Assembly (NCBI GenBank): GCA_035285585.1
Contig: JAYKGU010000213.1
Coordinates: 1 to 64,000, forward strand
Reading direction: 5' to 3'
DNA from: JAYKGU01 sp035285585
Lineage (GTDB): Bacteria; Cyanobacteriota; Cyanobacteriia; CAKZMO01
DNA length: 64,000 bases
Shown here: one piece after another, positions 51,806 through 57,938 of the stretch
Position numbering within the stretch: the stretch's first letter is position 1
Layout of the letters: every line of letters begins with the position of its first letter
Notes under the pieces: generated by a model
The model's database searches: none
What the model saw: the letters and a program-made list of their open reading frames with translations, nothing else
Told to the model about the DNA's origin: nothing
Position numbers and translations under genes: made by a program

Positions 51806-52801
51806 TCAAGTTTCCCCAACCTGGGCCATGCCCGTTTGAAAGACTCGGCCAATGACTTCCTCCACGGGGGGATCGGTGACGGTCAGGTCGATCACCTTGA
51901 GGTCGGCCAGGATACGGGCGATCGCCCCCGTCAGCTCATCCCGCCGCACGATGAAGCGGGCGATGCAGCCCTCCAGACTTTCGATTTCGCCGTACTGGCT
52001 GAGGGCTTCCCGATCACAGTTACCCGCCAATTCCACGGTAACTTCCCGGTAGGGGGCAAAGCGCTCCAGCAGTTGGTCCAGGTTGCCGTCGTAGATCATC
52101 TGTCCCTGGTAGATGAGCAGGACACGATCGCACAGGGCCGTAATGTCCGCCATGTAGTGGCTGGTGAGTAGCACGGTGGCCTGGTAGCGCTGGTTGTATT
52201 CCTTCAAAAAATTGCGCACGCTTACCTGGGCGTTGACGTCCAGCCCCAGAGTCGGCTCGTCCAAAAAGAGCACCTGGGGTCGGTGGATCAGGGCGGCCAG
52301 CAGCTCCGCCTTCATCCGTTCCCCCAGGGAGAGTTTGCGCACGGGCTGAGTGAGCTTTGACTCCAGGGTGAGCATTTCCGTGAGTTCGCTGACCCGGTAG
52401 CGGAATTCTTTATCGGGGATGCCGTAGATGGCAGCGTTGATGCGTAGGGAATCGAGGGTGGGCAGATCCCAGATGAGCTGCTGCTTCTGGCCCATGACCA
52501 GGGTAATGGTTTGCAGGAATTCGGGCGATCGCTGGAAAGGCACATATCCTGCCACCCGCACCTGCCCCCCGGAGGGATGCACTAGCCCGGTGAGCATCTT
52601 CAGGGTGGTGGTTTTTCCGGCCCCGTTTGGCCCCAGAAAACCGACAACCTCGCCGTGATCAATCTCGAAGGACACCGATCGCACGGCTTCCACCAGGCGG
52701 TAGGTGCGGCGGAAGAAGTGGGTAAGGGTGCCTTTGAGGCCCGGTTGCTTGACGGCAACGGGGTAGGCTTTGCTGAGGTCGCTGACCGAAATCATGGACA
52801 T
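51806..52801 (-). CDS. ABC transporter ATP-binding protein (ABC-2 exporter)
   Basis: A 331-residue ATPase. The start at the ATG at 52801 (MSMISVSDLSKAYP) has AGGA 9 nt upstream; ATG 52795 is possible. Walker A GPNGAGKTTT, signature KLSLGERMKAELLAAL, Walker B VLFLDEPTLGLD and the switch His in LLTSHYMAD are all present. The region after residue 240 is the C-terminal domain typical of ABC-2 exporters (NCDREALSQYGEIESLEG). It works with the permease coded 196 bp downstream, separated by the heptad arrays. Confidence 0.93.
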   Translation of the reverse strand: MSMISVSDLSKAYPVAVKQPGLKGTLTHFFRRTYRLVEAVRSVSFEIDHGEVVGFLGPNGAGKTTTLKMLTGLVHPSGGQVRVAGYVPFQRSPEFLQTITLVMGQKQQLIWDLPTLDSLRINAAIYGIPDKEFRYRVSELTEMLTLESKLTQPVRKLSLGERMKAELLAALIHRPQVLFLDEPTLGLDVNAQVSVRNFLKEYNQRYQATVLLTSHYMADITALCDRVLLIYQGQMIYDGNLDQLLERFAPYREVTVELAGNCDREALSQYGEIESLEGCIARFIVRRDELTGAIARILADLKVIDLTVTDPPVEEVIGRVFQTGMAQVGET

Positions 52802-52943
52802 GGGTAGAAATCCTAAGGCACCAGGGCTAGTTTTATCGTAAGGGATCTGGCAGCGAACGAATGTCCTGCCGTCAGGCGAAACCGGCAGGGGCAGATAGAC
52901 GTTTACACTGCGGATGCAAATTGATTTTTTCCCCGTAAAGGGT

Positions 52944-52959
52944 AAGGGCAAATGCCCTT
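52944..52959. other. Short hairpin between the ABC-2 ATPase and C39 transporter genes
   Basis: AAGGGCA/TGCCCTT with a 2-nt loop, in the 210 bp between the start at 52801 and the stop at 53012. No T-run follows on the minus strand, so a terminator role is uncertain. Confidence 0.3.
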
Positions 52960-53011
52960 TGCCCCTAAGGAACGTTGAATTTATTGGTTTCCCTTTCTGG
53001 GTTCGGCGGGA

Positions 53012-55297
53012 TTAACCGGCTTCGCTGGTGAGCAGGCTGGCGTAGTAGCCTCCCGCCTGCCACAGCTCCTCGTGGGTACCCCGCTGGACGACCTTGCCCC
53101 GCTCCAGCACAATGATTTCGTCGCAGTCGCGGATGGTGCTGAGGCGGTGGGCGACGATCAGGCAGGTGCAGCCCCGGCGGCGCAGGTTGCGGTCGATGAT
53201 TTGCTCGGTTTCGGTGTCTAGGGCGCTGGTGGCTTCGTCCATGATCAGGATGGAGGGGTTATTGACGAGCGATCGCGCAATTTCCAGCCGCTGCCGCTGG
53301 CCGCCGCTCAGGTTGGTCGCTCCCTCCAATAGTTGAGCGTCATAGCCGCCGGGGATGGAGAGGATAATGTCTTCGATGGCGGCGTCCTGGCAGGCGCGGC
53401 GCAGATCCCGCTCCGGCACGGTGGCATCCCAGAGGGTGAGATTGTCGCGGATGGTGCCCGCAAACAGGAAAATCTCCTGCTCCACCACGGCAATGGAGTT
53501 GGTGATCACCGAGCGAGGAATCTGATTCCGGGGCACGCCGTCGAACAAAATTTCCCCTGACCAGGCGGGGTAAAGCCCAGCAATAATCTTCGCCAGGGTG
53601 GACTTACCGGAGCCGCTGCCGCCCACGAAGGCAATGCGCTGCCCTGGCTTCACCGACAGGCTGAAATTCTCAATCAGCGGCGCATTCAGCGGGCTGTAGC
53701 CGTAGGTGATGTCTTTCAGGTCAATGTAGCCCTTGAGCCGATGGGTGGGGCAGGTTTCGCTGAAGTCGGGACGGCGATCGCCCCCCGTCGGAAAAATTCG
53801 CTTCGACCAGGTGGCGCGGCGCTGCTCCCGGTTTTCCTGGGCCTCGCCCACCTGCAGCTGAGGATCCACCGGATTTTGCAGCACGTCATCTAATCGGTTC
53901 AGGCTGGCCTGGAGGGTTTGCAGGGTGTTGCCAAAGCGCACCAGGCTGTTCACCGGCCCCTGGAAGCTCTGGGTGAGGAGCTGGAAGGCGACGAGCATCC
54001 CCACGGTTAAATTGCCGTTGAGCACTCGCCAGCCGCCGATCACCAGGATTGAAATGGTAGTGAGGGAGGTCAGCAGCCCCGGCAGCAGCCCCAGGAGGCG
54101 GTTGGTAAAGCCTAGCTCTTGCTGGGCATTGACGGCCTTGGTGTAATAGCCTGCCCAACGGGCAAAGAAATCCGACTCCACTCCGGAGGCTTTGAGGGTT
54201 TCCATGCTTTGCAGTCCGGCGATCGCCACCCCCGCCGCCTTGCCGTATTCCTGGGAGAGCCGCAGGTTGGCGTCCACCCGCTGGCGCGACACCCACTGGA
54301 GGACGAGCACGTTTACCGCCGCGAAGAAAATCACGATCAGGGTGAGGGGCACGTCGTAGTAGAACATGGCGATCGCGTAAAACACCACCATCACCGAGCT
54401 GATTACCGTCAGCGTCAGCCGCCCCGACAGGGTAAAGGCCACTTCATCATTGAGCCGCACCCGACTGCTGATTTCACCGGCAAACCGCTGGGCGTAAAAG
54501 CTCACGGGGAGCCGCAGAATGTGCCAGATAAACCGACTGCCCATGCCCACCGCCAGCTTCACCTTGAGGGCACGGAGGTAGCGTAGCTGTAGGAGCGTGA
54601 GCAATCCCTGGAGGAAGATGATGGCGAACATGCCCACCAGCAGGTAGGGCAGCCAGTCCCGCCGCCCCGACAGCAGCACGCTGTCTACAAAAATTTGGCT
54701 GAAGGCGGGCAGCACCAGGTTGGGAATCACCAGCAAAAAGCCCGCCGCCACGCAAAATAGCAGCGCCCCCAGAGATCCTTGAAGGCGTTGGCCCAGGGCC
54801 GAAGTGATGCTGGGCTTTTTTCCCCCCGGCGCGAACGCCTCTCCTGGCTCGAACACCAGCACAATGCCGGTATAGCCCTCATCGAACTCTTCATAGGTGA
54901 CGGCACGGGGGCCAGCGGCGGGGTCGTTGAGGTAAACCCGATTTTTGCCGAACCCTTCCACCACCAGAAAGTGGTTAAAGTGCCAGAACACAATGAAGGG
55001 CGGCTTGAGCTGATACAGGCTCTCCAGCCGTTTCTTAAAGCCCTTGGCCACCAGGCCATAGTTGCGGGCCGCCTTGAGGACGTTGGCCGCCGTCACCCCG
55101 TCCCGCGAGACGCCGCAGGCTTCCCGCAGCTCCACCAGGGGCACTGTTCTGCCATAGTAGCCCAGGATGCTGCCCAGAGCCGCTGCGCCACATTCCACCG
55201 CCTCCATTTGCAGGTTGGTGGGGGTGCGGACGCGGGCCGGTCTGCCGCTGGACCGGAGCGATCGCTTCAAAGCTTCCCAGGGGTGGATGAGCATCAT
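53012..55297 (-). CDS. C39-peptidase ABC transporter of NHLM peptide-export type
   Basis: A 761-residue peptidase-transporter. The N-terminal C39 cysteine protease has Cys36 (EAVECGAAAL), His109 (FNHFLVVEG) and Asp125 (LNDPAAG), all in the usual spacing; it cuts precursor leaders after a double glycine. Six membrane helices follow (about 180-440), then the ATPase (GGSGSGKST, NLSGGQRQRLEIARSL, ILIMDEATSALD). The type resembles NHLM_micro_ABC1 proteins. The gene is 49 bp after the HlyD-like gene on the same strand. The natural substrate is probably the repeat peptide coded at 57339-57572, whose leader ends in Gly-Gly. Confidence 0.93.
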   Translation of the reverse strand: MMLIHPWEALKRSLRSSGRPARVRTPTNLQMEAVECGAAALGSILGYYGRTVPLVELREACGVSRDGVTAANVLKAARNYGLVAKGFKKRLESLYQLKPPFIVFWHFNHFLVVEGFGKNRVYLNDPAAGPRAVTYEEFDEGYTGIVLVFEPGEAFAPGGKKPSITSALGQRLQGSLGALLFCVAAGFLLVIPNLVLPAFSQIFVDSVLLSGRRDWLPYLLVGMFAIIFLQGLLTLLQLRYLRALKVKLAVGMGSRFIWHILRLPVSFYAQRFAGEISSRVRLNDEVAFTLSGRLTLTVISSVMVVFYAIAMFYYDVPLTLIVIFFAAVNVLVLQWVSRQRVDANLRLSQEYGKAAGVAIAGLQSMETLKASGVESDFFARWAGYYTKAVNAQQELGFTNRLLGLLPGLLTSLTTISILVIGGWRVLNGNLTVGMLVAFQLLTQSFQGPVNSLVRFGNTLQTLQASLNRLDDVLQNPVDPQLQVGEAQENREQRRATWSKRIFPTGGDRRPDFSETCPTHRLKGYIDLKDITYGYSPLNAPLIENFSLSVKPGQRIAFVGGSGSGKSTLAKIIAGLYPAWSGEILFDGVPRNQIPRSVITNSIAVVEQEIFLFAGTIRDNLTLWDATVPERDLRRACQDAAIEDIILSIPGGYDAQLLEGATNLSGGQRQRLEIARSLVNNPSILIMDEATSALDTETEQIIDRNLRRRGCTCLIVAHRLSTIRDCDEIIVLERGKVVQRGTHEELWQAGGYYASLLTSEAG

Positions 55298-55346
55298 GGC
55301 GGTGAGGGCATGCGAGCTAAGGCGGATGTTTAATTAATAATCCCGA

Positions 55347-55949
55347 TTAATAATCCCGATCCAGAAACGGAAACACAAAAGCGAGGGGGGGCTTTTCCCG
55401 CAGCGTCACCCGGGCCGTGGCGGTGATGCCGGGTGGCAGGGTCACATCCTCTCCATTGGCCGAGGACCAGCGGTAGCCGCTGGCCGTGCTGGAGTCGGTC
55501 TCCAGTTGGGTAATCACTTCCACGGTTTCGGCCTGCATGGTATTGGCGGTGTCGGTCTGGCGGGCTTCGTCAATGGTCATGATGGTCGGGTCAGAAACCT
55601 GCACCACCTCGCCGATCAGACCGCCCGTTCGCTCCCCCGTGTTGGGGATGATGAGCACCTGCATTCCTGGCTGGATACGCTCCCCGTCCTCCGACGTGAA
55701 GTAAGACAGCCCCACCAGTTCTTTGTTGGAGTCACTGGGGTAGACCAGCCGTCCGTGGCCAATGACGGTGATGGGAATGCGCCCGAAGACGCTCCACACC
55801 AGCCCCAGAGCCAGCAAGCCCCCCAATGCTCCCAGGGGAATCCAGCTGCGGGGGTTGACCACCTGCATAAGCTGGTCGAGCTGTTCGGGGGACGACAGCC
55901 GCTCCAGGGACTCTTTACGAAATAGGGTGGTTTTGGAATCTTCAGCCAT
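55347..55949 (-). CDS. Short HlyD-like NHLM secretion protein
   Basis: A 200-residue membrane-fusion-type protein: a cytoplasmic N-terminus (RKESLERLSSPEQLDQLMQV), one helix (about 36-56, WIPLGALGGLLALGLVWSVF), then half a beta-barrel (VIGHGRLVYPSDSNKELVGL, GERIQPGMQVLIIPNTG, TATARVTLREKPPLAFVFPF). The long helical hairpin and lipoyl segments of full HlyD proteins (about 400 residues) are missing, and nothing suggests truncation by mutation, since both ends are complete. It should bridge the C39 transporter to an outer-membrane or periplasmic partner. Confidence 0.82.
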   Translation of the reverse strand: MAEDSKTTLFRKESLERLSSPEQLDQLMQVVNPRSWIPLGALGGLLALGLVWSVFGRIPITVIGHGRLVYPSDSNKELVGLSYFTSEDGERIQPGMQVLIIPNTGERTGGLIGEVVQVSDPTIMTIDEARQTDTANTMQAETVEVITQLETDSSTASGYRWSSANGEDVTLPPGITATARVTLREKPPLAFVFPFLDRDY

Positions 55950-55969
55950 AGTTGGAACCCCAGATAAGG

Positions 55970-57052
55970 CTAGACGGCAACGCCCAATTGCTTGAGCATC
56001 CAGTTAAAGCGGGCAGCACCCTGGGACATCTGCTGGAGAGAGTCTAAATCTAACTCACCTTCAAACTCAGTTTCATCCAGATCCTTGCCCTGATCGTAGG
56101 TCTGGCGGGCATAGCCCAGTTGCTCTACAACGGTTTGAATGATGTTGCACACCTGAATGGCCACCACGCGGTAGAACCGGGCAGCAAAGCTCAAATCTTG
56201 CAGTAGCTTGATGGCCAGGGTCTGGCGGGGCACCGTGAGCACCAGGGAATCTTCAGCGGCGCGAATGGTGACGGGCATGGGCCGGAAGTCGAGAAACGCC
56301 ACCATCCCCGCCATTTCCCCCTTGCTGAGGGTGGTGATCGCATCCATGGTGCTGGCAGTTTGGATGGGGCAGGCAAAGCAGAGGGTGAGCGGGTTGCGGG
56401 CACCCTCCGCCGCCAGCACTGCGAAGCCCCCGTCCAAAATCACGTAGAGGGCCTCCACCGATCGCCCCGCCTTTACCAAAAAGTCGTTGGGAGCATAGCG
56501 CTGAATCTCGCCCATGGTGGTGAGCCAGTCGATGTCGCTGTCCCGCATTTCCCCCAGCACAAACATGGCCTCTTTGGCCGATCGCCCCTGGGTAAACCGC
56601 AGCCGTTCGGGCCGTTCATACATGCGCCGCAGCCGTTCGGACAGGAGTAGGGCGATCGCCCGATTGAAGTGAGCCGCAAACGCCTTATCTTGTTGGAGCT
56701 TGTCCTGTAGCACCAGGTAGGGCAGCCGCAGCGTTGTAGAGTCTTGCAATACCCTCGCTTCAAGCCCCAGAGGTGGCAGGTTGAGCAGAGCCGTTTCGCC
56801 CAGCAGCTCGCCATCGGTAAGGGTCACAAGCGGCTCGCTGGTAAGGGTCGAATCCACGGGCAGGCTACCTGCATTGGGAGCACTGCTGGGTGGGGTAAGG
56901 GCGATCGCCCCGTCCAGCAGCAAATAAACATCGGTCGGTTGCTGCTGGGGCTGGCAGATGATGGTCTCCGCCGGAAGATGGTGATGCTGCCCATTGGCTA
57001 ACATCCAGTCCAGGTCAGCGTTGCTCAACTCTCTTAAAAGAACTTCCGTCAT
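55970..57052 (-). CDS. Dual cyclic-nucleotide-binding-domain protein
   Basis: A 360-residue cytoplasmic protein with two CNB folds: about 10-135 (VYLLLDGAIAL...GELLGETALLNLPPLG) and about 170-300 (YVILDGGFAVLAAEG...KGEMAGMVAFLDFRP). The phosphate-binding cassette Arg is recognisable only weakly, and the second domain has a non-canonical GEMAGM...RPMP cassette, so ligand binding is not guaranteed. There is no DNA-binding domain. It is first in the leftward peptide-export operon, 20 bp before the HlyD-like gene, which suggests regulation of export by cAMP or a scaffold role. Confidence 0.82.
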   Translation of the reverse strand: MTEVLLRELSNADLDWMLANGQHHHLPAETIICQPQQQPTDVYLLLDGAIALTPPSSAPNAGSLPVDSTLTSEPLVTLTDGELLGETALLNLPPLGLEARVLQDSTTLRLPYLVLQDKLQQDKAFAAHFNRAIALLLSERLRRMYERPERLRFTQGRSAKEAMFVLGEMRDSDIDWLTTMGEIQRYAPNDFLVKAGRSVEALYVILDGGFAVLAAEGARNPLTLCFACPIQTASTMDAITTLSKGEMAGMVAFLDFRPMPVTIRAAEDSLVLTVPRQTLAIKLLQDLSFAARFYRVVAIQVCNIIQTVVEQLGYARQTYDQGKDLDETEFEGELDLDSLQQMSQGAARFNWMLKQLGVAV

Positions 57053-57248
57053 AGTGGAGACCCACAGGAATTTATCTAGTTTATCTAATAGCCAACCAGG
57101 TGATTATTAAACCCAGATTAAAAGTGTAGGGTGCTACAAAACTCTCAATCAATTCGATTTGGTTGTCGGAGAGTATCTTTATCCCCCCTGGCGAAAATCA
57201 AGCATCTTCCCACCGCTTTATTAGCGATCTCTAATCAAGACTTAAGAT

Positions 57249-57278
57249 TTGAAAAAATGAATGGCGTTACCTTAGCAT
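57249..57278 (+). promoter_or_regulatory. Candidate promoter of the repeat-peptide gene
   Basis: TTGAAA at 57249-57254 and TAGCAT at 57273-57278 with an 18-nt spacer, about 60 nt before the start codon. The -10 box matches the consensus in four of six positions. Tentative. Confidence 0.35.
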
Positions 57279-57338
57279 TAGAGCGTACACAGGTAGTGCG
57301 CAGTCCATAATCAAACTTAGTCCATTGGAGGATTAATC

Positions 57339-57572
57339 ATGAGCGAAGACGTTAAAAACACCACTGCCCAGGGCGATGCTGAACTTTCCGATGAGCAACT
57401 CGAAGATGTTGCGGGTGGCCTGAGCGGTCGCCACGCTGAAGAGTTCGAGTCTGGTCTGGGCAACAAGGGCCTCAGCGGTCGTCATGCCGAAGAGTTCCAG
57501 GAAGGTCTGGGCAACAAGGGCCTGAGCGGTCGTCACGAGGAAGAATTCAAAGAAGGACTGGGCAACCAGTAA
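57339..57572 (+). CDS. Double-glycine repeat peptide precursor, three 17-residue repeats
   Basis: A 77-residue precursor. Residues 1-27 are a double-glycine leader (ELSDEQLEDVAGG, with the Leu, Glu and hydrophobic positions that C39 peptidases recognise). Residues 28-77 are the core, three repeats of LSGRHAEEFxxGLGNKG varying mainly at two positions (ES, QE, KE) and ending GNQ. GGAGG sits 7 nt before the ATG, a strong ribosome-binding site. The core has no Cys, few Ser and no Thr, so lanthionine or thioamide chemistry is unlikely. Divergent from the leftward export operon and followed 366 bp later by the second ABC transporter. Secretion after cleavage at Gly27 is a strong inference; activity is unknown. 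Confidence 0.85.
   Translation: MSEDVKNTTAQGDAELSDEQLEDVAGGLSGRHAEEFESGLGNKGLSGRHAEEFQEGLGNKGLSGRHEEEFKEGLGNQ
57417..57569 (+). repeat. 51-bp tandem repeats in the precursor core
   Basis: Three 51-bp units coding GLSGRHAEEFESGLGNK and its two variants. Third-position differences between units (for example CGC/CGT, CAC/CAT) show that the duplications are not recent but the protein sequence is held. Confidence 0.95.
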
Positions 57573-57938
57573 GCCAGTTTCCATGCTTTTCACTGAACTC
57601 TTAACTTTGTAGCGTGCGATTGATGGAGTTAGTGAAAGGCAGCTACTGATTTAACCTTTCTTTGTAACGGATTGTAGCTTTACCGGGGCGTGATATTGGG
57701 AGATTGGGTGCATCCTAAATGAATGGAATGCCTTTCCCCAAGCCTGGTAAAGCTACTTATTTTTTGTCAATTTTTATCAGTTTTTTTGTTGGCTGTAGCA
57801 ATCCTGAACGCTTCACGGGAGATGGGGCAGGCTGCCTCCGTCCTACCTCTCCCAACCCGGTTTCATCTATTATTTGAGATCGCTACAGATGCCCGTTATC
57901 GATAAAAAAATAGAAATTGCTGAACGGTGGTGGAATCT
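57573..57938. other. 366-bp region between precursor and second transporter gene
   Basis: Contains an imperfect inverted repeat just after the precursor stop (CTTTTCACTGAACTC near 57588 against GAGTTAGTGAAAG near 57625) and the longer-range repeat at 57674-57756. Together these could form a terminator-attenuator and a separate promoter for the transporter gene. No further gene was found. Confidence 0.45.
57674..57756 (+). other. 11-bp inverted repeat with 61-nt spacing
   Basis: GTAGCTTTACC at 57674-57684 and GGTAAAGCTAC at 57746-57756 are perfect reverse complements, able to form a long-loop stem in a transcript running from the precursor into the transporter gene, or to be two halves of a regulator site. 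Confidence 0.4.

Noticed and set aside
57339..57572. PatS/HetN-like pentapeptide (RGSGR) or microviridin core in the repeat peptide
   Set aside because: The repeat has LSGRH, not RGSGR, and lacks the Thr/Ser-Lys-Tyr-Pro-Ser-Asp pattern of microviridins; no ATP-grasp ligases are nearby.
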